DNA from: Muraenolepis orangiensis
Lineage: Eukaryota > Chordata > Actinopteri > Gadiformes > Muraenolepididae
NCBI GenBank assembly: GCA_027704905.1
Contig: CM051019.1
Location: 16,624,256-16,688,255, forward strand
DNA length: 64,000 bases
Direction: 5' to 3'
Shown here piece after piece: positions 49,280 to 61,929 of the stretch. Every line of letters starts with the position of its first letter. Positions within the stretch are counted from its first letter, which is position 1. The position numbers and the translations under genes were made by a program. The notes under the pieces were generated by a model. The model did no database searches, was not told the DNA's origin, and saw nothing but the letters and a program-made list of their open reading frames with translations.

Positions 49280-49329
49280 TACAGTAACAAATGACATTTA
49301 CTTTGTTACTGTCCACCCCTGGTTCCCAG

Positions 49330-50060
49330 CTGCAAAGAACTACAGGACCATCAGCTCGAGGCAGTGCTGCTGTAGGAGGAAGCCTCAATGAGCGCAATGA
49401 AGGTTGGACAAATCAGGAAATCCACCCAGAGCCTGCCTGTAGGGTGGTCACGTCATCAGCCTGTGGTCCATCTTTCAGAAGATCTTGGAGGAGGAAAGCA
49501 ACAAGCATTCGATATGCATGCAGTGCATTTGTCCAGGATCTACCATTAAGAATGTTGGTGATGCCACTAAATGCCACTGTAAACAGTGCTTCCATGCCAG
49601 AAGAATTCCTTAACGTTCCAATCCAGCCAAGGAATGACATCAGAGTGTGCATCATGACGGGATGGATGGTGACTTCCATCTCACTGGGTCACTCCTCTGG
49701 ATAAGACACGCCCTGATGGAGAGCTGCAGATCCAGTGTGGTGTGTGCATACTTCATGCCAAAGCTCTTCAGTGACTTCTCAAGGTAGACAAGGGTTGTGA
49801 GCACGGTATCTGGGTGTGAAGGTGGATAATCAATAAGGGGCCCACACACTAAAATAGCTTTAGGCTTGATGAAGGTCTGAGATTTTCCATCTTCACATGC
49901 ATTATAGCCTGTCCAGTTAAGTGGTTTTGAGTGAGAAAAGACCTGGGATAGCCACGCAGCTTCTCTTTCCTTTGCTCGTATCAAGCTGGCAGCAACCTGG
50001 TGCGCTTCTTCTGGAGAAAGAACCTTCACAGGATGTGCTGGTGGTTTCAACTTGGGGGAC
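49330..50060 (-). pseudogene. Repeat ORF of unknown family, 5' portion
   Basis: Minus-strand pieces are PPAHPVKVLSPEEAHQVAAS, then REAAWLSQVF, LNWTGYNACED, KPKAILVCGPLIDYPPSHPD and TVLTTLVYLEKSLKSFGMKY. A second frame carries VMMHTLMSFLGWIGTL, GITNILNGRSWTNALHAYRM and VAFLLQDLLKDGPQADDV. It ends toward ...AAG at the hAT insertion point. This is the N-terminal side of the ORF whose remainder is at 42600-44000. A single frameshift near 49670 and smaller lesions break it. Confidence 0.6.
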
Positions 50061-50559
50061 CACTACACTAGTTGCAATCCTACCTACGTTATTCATGTTG
50101 ACTAACCAACTAACTTGACTAACAAAGCTAATTAATAAGCTTATAATGCTAATAACTCAAATTGCCCAACAAGCAACTCTTAGCAAAGCAAGCCTAATCT
50201 CATTTGATAAGCCATTAGATGACATTTTAATCATAAAAGTTTATAGGAAACAACATTGCTGGGTATACTATGGGCCGTATAGGGATTTCCAGTAGACTAA
50301 AATCCAAACTGCGGAACAGAATAGGCCAGAGGAAACAGGGGAGACGATGGACGGTGCAGGGGAGGAGAGGGATGACCTTTTATAAAAGGTAAACATAATG
50401 TAAATAATATATATTTCAAATATTAAATATATTTCAAATATTGTAGCAATCACAGTCAGAAATTGTTGTCGTTTTTCTTGCCGTTTATTGAAACACACTT
50501 CAACACTTGGGTAATTCTAGGCGTGGTTGTGGTTCTTACGTTATGTCCGAGTGAATTGA

Positions 50560-50868
50560 CATCTATCTATCTATATATATAGATAGATATCTACATCTAT
50601 ATATAGCGATAGATAGATAGATATCTATATATAGATATCTATAGATAGATAGATATATCTCTATATCTATAGAGATATATCTATATATATATCTCTATAT
50701 CTATAGAGATATATCTATATATATATCTATATCTATATCTATATATATATCTATATCTATAGATATATATCTATCTATAGATATAGATAGATATATCTAT
50801 CTATAGATATAGATAGATACATCTATCTATAGATATAGATAGATACATCTATCTATATCTATATCTAT
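50560..50868. repeat. (ATCT)/(AGAT) palindromic microsatellite, 0.3 kb
   Basis: TATCTATAGATA and AGATATATCT blocks alternate, so the tract is rich in perfect palindromes on every scale and can form cruciforms. It ends exactly where the TGTAGGAGCC candidate LTR starts. Confidence 0.9.
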
Positions 50869-50869
50869 A

Positions 50870-51287
50870 TGTAGGAGCCAATTTAGGAATTGGTTCATTA
50901 ATATGTCCTATATTCATGTTTTGATATTTCAATTTGATAATAGTTTAATAGTCTAGTTTAAAAAGATTTGTCATGATTTCATGATTTGATAAGACTTTGT
51001 TTAAAAAGAGACAATGAGACAATGTGATAAAAAACATTTCTTTATTTTGATAGACCGGAACTGTCATGAGACTACTTATATCAGCTGGGTAGAAGGCAGC
51101 TGGAGTTTTTTTTAATGGAACCAGCGTAGATAGTAGCGTCATAGTTTTTGACCGTGCGACGAGCGATTTGACATGTTATGTTTTTCTTTGATTTATTAAA
51201 TTGTAAACTATACACGTGGTCCTGTCGTTCGCGTTCAAGACTCCCGTTATTCACCTACTCTGGCTTCAAGGGTGTTCGAAACTCACA
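50870..51287 (+). repeat. Candidate BEL/Pao LTR
   Basis: It begins TGTAGGAGCCAATTTAGGAA and ends near TTCGAAACTCACA. It is AT-rich in the 5' half, and a plausible transcribed region follows TTTATTAAATTGTAAACTAT. The following sequence leads to a BEL-type gag. No second LTR copy is in the window, so this is by position only. Confidence 0.4.
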
Positions 51288-51725
51288 GACGTTTGGATAT
51301 TACACCTACATTTAGTCAAAAACTTGCTACGGAGCTTGTTAACCTGCACCGGACTTGGAACTGGATGGAACCGAACGAGAGATAACAGCATGAAGTAGGA
51401 AAACAGCCAATCCTTTGACTCTACAACAAGGTAATGAGAAGCCTTCATGTTGTATATTGCCTGCCAGAAACGTGGCGAAGATAGAAGGCTACGGCCAATG
51501 AATAAATATGAATATGAATGTCTAAATATACTAACGTTAACTACTCTGAGCTAACGTGACTGAATGCCACGAAAGTGAAAGTTTCCCTGCAGGCGAACTC
51601 ACGTCGCAACTTTAACTCAACCAAGCAGAGTCCGTCATAATATTAGAAGCTGTTTTGCATTTGTTTTGAATAAGAAAAGTGACTTTTAAGTTAAAGGTGC
51701 TTTTGAACACTGCATGCAAACTTGA

Positions 51726-52610
51726 ATGAGCCACTCTGCAATTGTTAAGATGGATGGGGAAAATGAGCATAAAGACGTGGGAAATCCTAAAGAACAGGGA
51801 AGGTCACGTAAGCTAACTGAGAAGGGATTGGAGCATAAATTGCAAAAATGCATTGCACTAAGAAGACAAAGACTACGGGATCCGTCTAATAAAATGAATA
51901 TAATGGAGACACTTATGAAAGATGTACAAAATGTACAACGTGTCCAAGATGGGAGGGAAAATGACTTTGTTAATGTATTAGAGGAATTCAACTGTCTTAA
52001 TAAAGAAGTGACATGCCTATTATCCGAAGAAGAACAAACATTTGACCAAGATAGTTGGTTCGAGCCCAAAATGGTGCCCATCAGACACTTCATGAAATCT
52101 ACAAAACAATGGATTGCAGCTGTGCACATATCACATCAAGTGGATGATCAGCATAAAGAGGACGCTCAGCTACAAAAAGAGCCTGAAGCAGAAAAAGATT
52201 TGCAAGATGGCGTCCAACCTGAAGATAGCGTTTCACAGACCAGCGTCGGCAACGCTGGACATGCCCGCCCACATGGGTCTCAAGAAAGCCGCTCATCACT
52301 AGGATCACGAGTTTCAGCAACACGTGCTAAACAAGAGGCAGAGCATACAGCGTTGCTGGAACGCGCCGCGGCACTGAAGAAGTGGCAGCAGCTAGCGCTG
52401 GAAGAAGCTAAACTCAAAGGTAAAAAAGAAGAGCTTGAGATGGAGACTGCTTTGGCCAAAAGTAGCGCGAAGCTAAACGTGCTCAACGAGTATCAAAGAT
52501 CAGAGGATGGTGGGAGTAGGAGCCGCAGAGGGAGCGTGAAACAAGAATTAACCCGCGCCTCGCCTCCTCAACCAGACAACGCAAACCATCATTCCGGCAA
52601 GCACGGATAC
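51726..52610 (+). pseudogene. BEL/Pao gag N-terminal region, truncated by a LINE
   Basis: An open frame with LTEKGLEHKLQKCIALRRQR, then KMNIMETLMKDVQNVQ, CLNKEVTCLLSEEEQTFDQD and SRSSLGSRVSATRAKQEAEH, then an Ala/Lys/Glu-rich helix (AAALKKWQQLALEEAKLKGK). The LTEKG-x-E-x-KL and SR-SS-x-GS-x-VSATRAK layout resembles gag of BEL/Pao elements, including the copy at 45.2 kb. Homology ends near codon 290, where sequence attributable to the next LINE begins. Confidence 0.6.
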
Positions 52611-52957
52611 TGGGCACCTCGCGGTCCCAGGCTAAACTGTAGGGGATCTCGGAGCAGCAGTGGGCCCCAGAGGCGAGGCACGCAGGCCCACCGTCGGGTG
52701 GACACGCCCTGTCGTCCACCAACCACTGCCCCAGCTGTGGGCAAATAGTATGGGCAGATGGGGCTCATATAAGCCATGGTAGGCAACCCATCTAGAAGAT
52801 GGACACTCCGAACAATAAAGGGTCCTAGGAGATGGACACTCCTGAACACAAACCGCAGGCGCTGCTTGCGCCTGGCTCCGCACCGTACACCATCTGGAGG
52901 TGGGGAGCAAGGGCGGAAGGCTTAAGCCCAGAACGGCCAAAGTAGTGCTGTGAGGAG

Positions 52958-54652
52958 TTGTGCCCCACAGTTCTTAACCCTGCACATTGTAAAGCTTGCC
53001 AATGGAGCTTAACATCCAAAGAAATGATGAGAACAATCACTAGTTATCCTATACTTCCAGCGGCGGGAGTCCGCAGGAGCCTGGCAGCGGACGGTGGTGC
53101 TGGTCCTCCCTTAGGAGGACACCATGACGACTGGACCCCAAACCCCCTCCACCCCAGGAGAGGAAGGGTTCAGCCTGATCCCAGCCCACTGTCCAATGCA
53201 CTCTTGCGTTGTAGGAGGCCATTTATTATGGCAACCTACGCAAACACAGTCAGGGAGGAGGCACGGCTGGAGGAGCTAGCAAACTGTGTTGAGGAGAGGG
53301 GAGTGGAGATCCTGGGGGTGCAGGAGCACAGGAGGGTGCACACCGACCAGCCAATCCTATACCACAAAGTCGGGGGATGCTCGTTCATCACCTCGTCTGC
53401 GTGGAGGAACGACGCCCAGGCAGCCACCGGTGGCGTCGGGCTCATGGTGAGCCCTCGAGCGCGAAGAGCTCTCCGGAGGGTGCAGCAACACACCGACAGG
53501 ATTCTCGTCACTGACTTCGAGGGGAACCCGGTAACAACGGTCATGAGTGTGTACTCTCCCACCAACGCAGCACCAGTAGAGGATGTGGAGAAGTTCTACG
53601 ACGAACTCAGAACCGCCATCCACCATGTCCCAGCCCACAACTTCCTGGTAATCCTGGGGGACTTCAATGCAAGACTCGGACCAGAGGACGCACCCTTCAC
53701 ATACCACAACAACACCAACCACAACGGAGAATATCTATCCGCCCTGCTTACGGAACACGAGCTCCTGGCCGCCAACACCTTGTTCCGTAAGCGGATGGGC
53801 AAGAGATGGACGTTCCAGGACCGAGCTTCTGGTATGCTGCCTCAGTTGGACTACATACTGGTAAGGAGGAAATGGAGATCGTCTGTCCTTAATGCAGAGT
53901 CGTACAGTACGTTCGACTCTGTAGGCTCCGACCACCGGGTGGTCTCTGTGAGACTGCGTCTGAGCCTGAGGGTCCCTAAGAACTCCCCGAGGCCCTGGCC
54001 CGACTGGGAGGCCTTTGCAGGAAGCCCCGACCTCCAAGCCAGCTACACAGCGGAGGTGAGAGGCCGCTTGCTACAGCTGGCTGAGGAGCCTCGGCAGTAC
54101 GGGCAGTTTCTAGCTGCTAACGAGGAAGCTACCAGGAGATGGGTGCCAACAAAGGGGAGACTCAAAGCCTCCCCTACATCCAGGCACCCTGAGGTTGTGA
54201 GGGTGCGGGCACGGATGGTGGAAGCGCGTAGAAGCTTTGAGAGGGAGAGGACCGAGGAGAATCGGGAGGTGTTGAACGAGGCCAAGTAACTACTGTTCAA
54301 CACCTACGACAGGATCAAAGAGGAGGAGCTGATGGAGAAGGTGAGGAAGGTGGAGGCAGTGCATGGCGAACGGCAGTATAAGGAGTCATGGAGGGTCATA
54401 AATGAGATGAGTGGGCGTAAGAGGCCAAGGGACGGACAGCTGGCAGGCTGCAGCCCAGGGGAGAGAGTGACCTCCTGTCTCACCCACTTCCGGGACCTCC
54501 TAGGCACACATCCAACAGTGGAGGGAGCTGAAGAGGAGATACCTGCAGTCCTCAAGAATCTCGACATTGACGATGGCCCCTTTACAGCTGTGGAGTTCGC
54601 CGCAGTGAAGTCCACCCTGAAGCAGGGGAAAAGTGCTGGGCCATCCATCTGA
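52958..54652 (+). pseudogene. LINE ORF, endonuclease and linker, one internal stop
   Basis: The endonuclease part carries MATYANTVREEARLEEL, then VEILGVQEHR, GGVGLMVSPRARRAL, VTTVMSVYSPTN, VILGDFNARLG, LPQLDYILVRRKWR and GSDHRVVSV. These give the APE motifs (QEHR, GDFNA, DYIL, SDHR) in order. A TAA at 54287-54289 interrupts the frame, which then continues in the same phase with RKVEAVHGERQYKESWRVIN and FTAVEFAAVKSTLKQGKSAG before shifting near 54640. Catalytic residues of the endonuclease look intact. Confidence 0.8.
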
Positions 54653-55990
54653 GCAAGAGGTCCTGAAGAACTGCGATCTTGATACGATCATATTGGAGAT
54701 CTGCAACCAGGCCCTGATAGAAAACATCAAGCCTGAGATATGGTCCCTCTCCATCATCCCGGTGCCGAAATCAGGAGATCTGTCCAAGCCAGACAACTAT
54801 CGTGGTATTAGCCTGACCTGTGTCATAGCGAAAATGTATAACCGCATGATACTAAACCGGATTTGGGAAGCCATTGACCCTCACCTGAGGGACAACCAAA
54901 ATGGCTTCAGGAAAGGAAGGACCACGGTAGCCCAGATCCTGGCCTTAAGGAGGATCATCGAGGAGGTGAAGAAGAACAACCTAACGGCCGTCCTGTGCTT
55001 TATAGATTTCAAAAAGGCGTTTGACAATACACAGAGGTGTGATGATAAAAATCCTAAAAGCTTATGGAGTTCCTCCTAACCTGCTCCGGGCCACACAAGA
55101 GCCAAGGTGGTAACCCCAGATGGCGACAGTGAGGAGTTCGACATCCAAGCAGGGGTGTTGCAGGGGGACACTCTTGCCCCCTTTCTCTTCATTGTAGCCC
55201 TTGACTACGCACTTAGGAAAGCCATTGCTGGGCGGGAGCAGGAGCTTGGCTTCACAATCACACCCCGGAAGTCCAGAAGAAACCCCGCTGTAGTCCTAGC
55301 AGACCTGGACTACGCAGATGACATCTGCCTGTTGTCTGATTGTGTGGAGAAGGCACAGGAGCTCTTGGCCAGAGTGGAGGAGGAATGTTCCAGGGTTGGC
55401 CTCAGACTGAACACAAAGAAGACTGAGGTCATCACCTACAACATCCCCCTGGACCACACATCTCTCAAGACAGCAGGAGGCAATGTGCTGGCAGAGGTCA
55501 GCGACTTTATGTACCTGGGTTCCTGGGTCAACTCAACGGAACAGGAAAAGCGCTGGCATGGAGGGCCCTAAATGGAATGACAAGTGTGTGGAAATCCAAC
55601 CTCCCTTGACATATCAGGCTGAGCTTCTTCCAGGCAACCGTGGAGTCTGTTCTCCTGTATGGCTGTGAATCCTGGACCCTGAAGCCCACTCTACAGAAGT
55701 CTCTGGATGGGTGCTACACCAGAATGCTGTGTGTTGTACTGAGCATTAACCAGAATGAGCATGTTACCAACAAGCATCTGTACGGGGGGCTACCAAAGCT
55801 AAGTGACAAAGTAGCATCGAGAAGGATGAAGCTTGCAGGTCACTGCCACAGACACCAAGAACTCCCAGCTAGCAAACTAGTACTCTGGGAGCCAACACAC
55901 GGGCACCGACTTAGAGGACGTCCCACGCCGACGTATGTGGACATACTGAGGAAGGATGCGGGTGTGGAGAGCTCCGGGAGCTAGCCGGAT
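54633..55990 (+). pseudogene. LINE reverse transcriptase, frameshifted
   Basis: The first block (to 55079) has IWSLSIIPVPKSGDLSKPDN, then YRGISLTCVIAKMYNR, NGFRKGRTTVAQILALRRII and AVLCFIDFKKAFD. A break follows after the Asp-containing FIDFKKAFD. The second block (55107-55571) has VLQGDTLAPFLFIVALDYAL, then the catalytic LDYADDICLLSD and GLRLNTKKTEVI. The third (55590-55984) has SVLLYGCESWTL, RMLCVVLSINQNEHVTN and GHRLRGRPTPTYVD. Breaks near 55070-55107 and 55560 are small frameshifts. YADD is intact. Confidence 0.8.
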
Positions 55991-56051
55991 GTATGGAGGA
56001 CCGAAAAGATTGGAAGCGCCGGCAGCAGGCTCGTCTGAGGACCACCTAGAT

Positions 56052-57343
56052 CAGGGGTGGCCAACCCGCGGCTCTTGAGCCGCATGCGGCTCTTTGCCCA
56101 GTTTCATGCGGCTCTTCAGTTCATATCGAATTATATTTGTGTGTGTGTGTGTGTGTGCAGTGGCGTAGAAATATCGCGATGTGCGACGATCTTTGACGGG
56201 GGTGGGGTGCTACTACCCGATCAGAAATTAAGATATATAGATGTTAATTGTTTTTCTTACATCCAACGCCAGGGGGGGGGGCCCCACTGCAAGGCACCCA
56301 CTGCGGGGGGGGGCCTTCCCTACGCCACTGTGTGTGTGTAGTGTCAGTATGAGAGCATGACAGCGTGTCTAATTGTGATGCGGCCCAAGAGCCTATCACA
56401 AAAATGCCTGCGATGCAGTGAACCAATCACCTTCGAGGGGTGAAAACCCTATCGTTGAGTAAGCACTATCTGAGTTGACCATCTGAGTTCAAACCTAAAA
56501 TGGCAGGGAAAAAATGCACAGCTAAGCGAAAATATGAAGACGACCATAGGACGTTTTTAGTAGAGTGGGAGAGTTCATCTTTTTTTATAGAACGCAATTG
56601 CAAGCCATTTTGCCTTCTATGCCAGACAACATTAGCCCATTTCAAGGCTTCAAATCTTCAGCGCCATTTCACCTCACTCCATGCTCTCTCCATCCACCAG
56701 GAATTCCCTAAAGGTGTTGAACTTCGCAAGCAGAAGTTAAACACCTTGAAAAGTCAGGCGGAAAAGCAGACAGTTTTTCCAAAAAATAATGAAGCACTCG
56801 GAGACCGTAACGCCTAAACCAATGCGTGGTTGACATCTGGATTGTTCAAGGCAAGGAATGTCAGAAGTCCCACTCATTTCATTTAAAGAAGCAACATGCA
56901 TAGGAAGATAAAAAAACTTTACTGAGAGTTTGTGTGAGAGTGCACACAATGTTTATTGTTGATAATAACTGGCCTCTGAATACTAGTAGGAGAGGTTTAA
57001 TTCAATTTCTGTCAATATTATGGTGTATTATGGTGTATGGTGTAATAAATCTGTCAGAGCAGAGCTATGTGTGTCTGTCTGTGTGACGGTGTGTGTGTCT
57101 TTGGGAGGGAGGATCCTGAGTGAGTGTGTGTTTAAAGTTCTAGATTTTCCTTTAGTCTGTGTGAGAGAGAGAGAGGGGAGAAAGAGAGTGAGGGAGCACA
57201 GAGAAAGGCTGAGAACAAAAGAGAGAAGGAGAGGGGGGGGGGGGTGGGTGCGCGCGCATCTGTGACTGTGTGTATGATGTGGCTCTTTGCAGTAATATAG
57301 TAACATTTTTGGCTCTTAACCTCTGACTGGTTGGCCACCCCTG
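56052..57343 (+). mobile_element. Short hAT element with a perfect 8-bp target duplication
   Basis: The left end is CAGGGGTGGCCAACCCGCGG and the right end is GACTGGTTGGCCACCCCTG, giving CAGGGGTGGCCAAC inverted repeats. ACCTAGAT occurs at 56044-56051 and again at 57344-57351. At 1292 bp it keeps only an N-terminal zinc-finger ORF, so it is an internally deleted non-autonomous copy. It entered the last codons and stop of the preceding LINE. A GT run, a C/G-rich segment and a GAGAGA stretch fill the rest. Confidence 0.92.
56500..56817 (+). CDS. hAT N-terminal zinc-finger ORF remnant
   Basis: A 105-codon open frame starts MAGKKCTAKRKYEDDHRTFL. It contains FCLLCQTTLAHFKASNLQRHF then TSLHA, a C-x2-C...H-x4-H BED-like finger of the type found in hAT transposases and domesticated relatives. 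The sequence then diverges (LGDRNA and stop) where the catalytic region would begin. It is intact as a small ORF but has no promoter evidence. It is most likely a leftover of transposase and not a host gene. Confidence 0.65.
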   Translation: MAGKKCTAKRKYEDDHRTFLVEWESSSFFIERNCKPFCLLCQTTLAHFKASNLQRHFTSLHALSIHQEFPKGVELRKQKLNTLKSQAEKQTVFPKNNEALGDRNA

Positions 57344-57351
57344 ACCTAGAT

Positions 57352-57955
57352 GATATATATCTATAATGTATGAATCTATTATTACAGGTTATGACAAAAC
57401 AACAAGCATAACATACTCCTATATAGCCTATAGGCTATTTCCATATGGTTCTAATGTATGGTTTATTATAAAGATGTAGCTATGTAACCCTCTCCCCTTA
57501 GTGCTCCTGTCCTGTTCTCCTCCTCCATCTCTCCTCCCGTGGCAGGGGAGGCTGGCAGGGGATCAGAGATGAGTGCCCTCCCTACAGGCTACACTTTGTT
57601 GACCTTTGATATTTTTGTTGGGGTATTTTTTCATAAGAATTTTTACATTGTGTAAAAGACAACCTAAGCTTTAAAAAAATGTTGTTATAATAGGTTTTTA
57701 TGTCATTAAGATTATAGAAAAAATGTGACGAGAACATACCAAAACTGTCCCACTTTACCAATGTTCACCCCAAAATAAAGTTTTTTGCTGTTCAAACTCC
57801 AAGTGATCCTCCAAGTCAGTTTAACAAGTTAATGCCGTAACAGGCTATAATAATAATATTGGGCTTGTTTTTGAAGCTGCAGTTGCTCATTTGTCTCGCG
57901 AGAGGATGACTGAGGAGACGCACCAAGGCGCGCTGGGCAGAACGTTTCACTTTAA
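57352..57955. other. AT-rich sequence, no feature recognised
   Basis: Possible 3' tail of the LINE at 52.6-56.05 kb near 57352-57390, then unassigned DNA. Confidence 0.4.
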
Positions 57956-59785
<1,830 letters not shown>

Positions 59786-59905
59786 ATTATGTCCAGTTTG
59801 GACAGTGACGGGAGACCGAAGTGCGTCATGCGTCTTCAGGTGCCAACAAAGTCATGAAGCCAGTCAAGCTAAAGCGACATCTGATTACAAGCACCCTGAA
59901 TAGAA
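59786..59905 (+). pseudogene. BED-type zinc-finger scrap of a hAT transposase
   Basis: Frames read SDGRPKCVMRLQV, then after a frameshift KVMKPVKLKRHLITSTLN. The family pattern is P-x-C-x-x-C...MKP-x-KLKRHL-x-x-KH. Here the second Cys reads Arg and the final His is lost. It is too short and damaged to be functional. Confidence 0.55.
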
Positions 59906-60252
59906 TTATATTTAATATAAGGAAAAAACTAAATAATGTTTCCGTCTAAAGAGGAATACATCCGCCAAAAAAAACAAAAACCGGCATGGGCTTAATTACT
60001 ATGATCTGTTTTGATTACTTCTGTAATGATTGGTTAAAAGCTCTCTGCCAATTAATTGAATAAAGATCAATACTTCATCATTTGAAAGTTAAAGCACTTG
60101 AAAGTCAGCCTTAGATTGGTCATTTTAAATGTCTGGGTTTATTAGGACTATGCCACATATTTTACTGTTCATAATCATAGGACTATGTTGTTTTACTGTT
60201 GTATATATACTGTATATATATCTATCTATATATATATACTGTATATCTATCA

Positions 60253-60480
60253 GTGGAGGCTCGTCCATTGAGGAAAGGGAGGACCATCCTCCCTAACATT
60301 TCATAGGATTTTTTTTTTTTAAATGCACATACATACAGATTAATCTGAAAATACTGATAAAAATGCTTTTTCCAACGCTTCAAAGTCACGCAAAAATGTG
60401 TGTCAAAATAGCACCAACAGCGGAGGAACGTCCTCTGTAAGCTCACAATGAAGTCCATTTTAAAACTCCCTGACCAGAGC
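60253..60480 (+). mobile_element. Non-autonomous element (GGAGGCTCGTCCATTGAG family), copy B
   Basis: This is the second copy of the element at 38878-39112. It begins CAGTGGAGGCTCGTCCATTG, a hAT-like start, and continues with AAAGGGAGGACCATCCTCCC, a small palindrome absent from copy A. It ends near the CTCCCTGACCAGAG block. Confidence 0.65.
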
Positions 60481-60509
60481 GGGTTATCATCATAGTTAGT
60501 TAAGTTAAG

Positions 60510-61870
60510 TTAAGTTAAGTTAAGCCCTTGGCTCCTCCAGGGAGCATAGGCCATTGTCTTCCATCTCACTCGGTTGGGGGCAAGTTGTTCAAGGTCTCCC
60601 CAGTTTTTCCCACTCGAAGACATTTCTGCCTGGACATTCCTCCTCCAACTGTTCTTGGGGCAACCTCTTTTTCTCTTCCCTTGTGGGTTCCACTTTAGGG
60701 CTTGTCGGGTGATGTTGTTGGCTGATTTCCGGAGAGTGTGTCTTATCCAGCTCCACTTTCTTTTTAGGATCTGTAGGTCAATGGGATCCTGTCCAGTTCT
60801 CTCCCACAGGTCCACATTCCTGACTTTGTCCCTCCACCATTTGTTCAGGATCCTCCTGAGGCAGTTGTTGATGCAGTCTGGTTGTTGTTTGTTTTGTTGT
60901 TCGTCATGTTTCTGATCCATACAGCATCACCCGTTTCACATTGGAGTTGAAGATGTGTAATTTGGTGTTAGTTGAGACGGTTTTGGAGCTCCAGATCTTC
61001 CTGAGGATGTTAAACATAACCCTGGCTTTGTTGATCCTGCTCTTTATGTCCGTCCCTCCTGTGGTGTCCATCACACTTCCTAGGTATGTGAATGCCTCCA
61101 CTTCCTCTAGGGGGGCTCCGTGTAAGAGGATGGGGTTGATGCTCCTTGAATGGATCTTCATCGCCTGTGTCTTTATTGCGTTTGGTGCAAGTCCCAATTT
61201 TGCTGCAATTTTTTGTTTGTCTGTCTGTCTTCTCCTGCATTTGCATATGTGTGAGCGAGAAGGGCAATGTCATCCGCGAAGACGAGGTTGTCTAATTGCC
61301 CCATATTGTCCACTGGATCCCATTTCTCTCCCCTTTGGTTGTTTCCTTCACGATCCAGTCGACTGCAAGGAGGAAAAGGAATGGTGAAAGTAGACAACCC
61401 TGCTTGACATTGAAGCCCTTTGATATGAGTTTTTGATGATGTTTATTAGTTTGATGGGGATTCCGGAGTGTTCCATTAGACTCCATAGGGTTGTTCTGTC
61501 TAAGCTGTCAAATGCATTTTCGAAGTCGATGAAGTTGATGTAGAGGGATGTGTTCCATTCTATTGACTGTTCAATTATGATGTGAAGTGCTATGTGATCC
61601 GTACACGAGCGGTCTCTCCTGAACCCAGCCTGCTGGTCCCTGAGCCTCTTGTCTACAGATTCCTGGAGGCGGTTGAGAATGATCCGGTTGTCACGGTCGT
61701 AAGTCACCTTTCTTTGGGAGTTTGACAATGTGCCCCTCTGCCCATTCTCTAAGTGTCTTTTCCTCTTCCCAAATCCTGCCAAACAAGTCGTAGAGCATGT
61801 CTGTTGATGTATTTGTATCTGCTTTAAGGGCTTCTGATGGAATATTATCAGGGCCAGCAGCCTTGCCACT
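60510..61870 (-). pseudogene. LINE reverse transcriptase, frameshifted
   Basis: In minus-strand order: NRIILNRLQESVDKRLRDQQ then AGFRRDRSCTDHI, then SLYINFIDFENAFDSLDRTT, then NVKQGCLLSPFLFLLAVDWI. The catalytic NLVFADDIALLAHT follows, then VEAFTYLGSVMDTTGGTDI and LHIFNSNVKRVMLYGSET. The last block is CLRRILNKWWRDKVRN, IRHTLRKSANNITRQALKWN and RKRGCPKNSWRRNVQAEMSS, with a stop at the 3' end. At least four frame breaks are present. FADD is retained. Confidence 0.8.
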
Positions 61871-61929
61871 CTTCTGTTGCTTGATTGCAGTCTTTATTTC
61901 AATTTATATTATATTTTATATTAATTCAT

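Larger units (their letters stand above)
44001..49321. mobile_element. hAT (Tol2-like) element carrying a nested BEL/Pao element
   Basis: The left end is CAGTGGTGGACAAAGTACAC with subterminal ACTTGAGTAAAAGTAC repeats. The right end is GTTACTGTCCACCCCTG, so the first 12 bases of the inverted ends match at 11. Flanking 8-mers are GTTCCCTG (43993-44000) and GTTCCCAG (49322-49329), a near-perfect hAT-sized target duplication. Reading the host ORF across the insertion (...AAG then NHNYAQY...) confirms the site. No hAT transposase remains; nearly all the interior is the BEL/Pao element. Confidence 0.8.
52611..56051 (+). mobile_element. RTE-like non-LTR retrotransposon
   Basis: A GC-rich 5' region (52611-52957) is followed by an APE-type endonuclease and RT, ending with the ORF stop TAG at 56047-56049. 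The 3' end is interrupted by the hAT at 56052. Sequence after that hAT (57344 on, TGATATATATCTATAATG) may be its 3' tail. Base composition differs sharply from the AT-rich gag region it entered. Confidence 0.75.
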
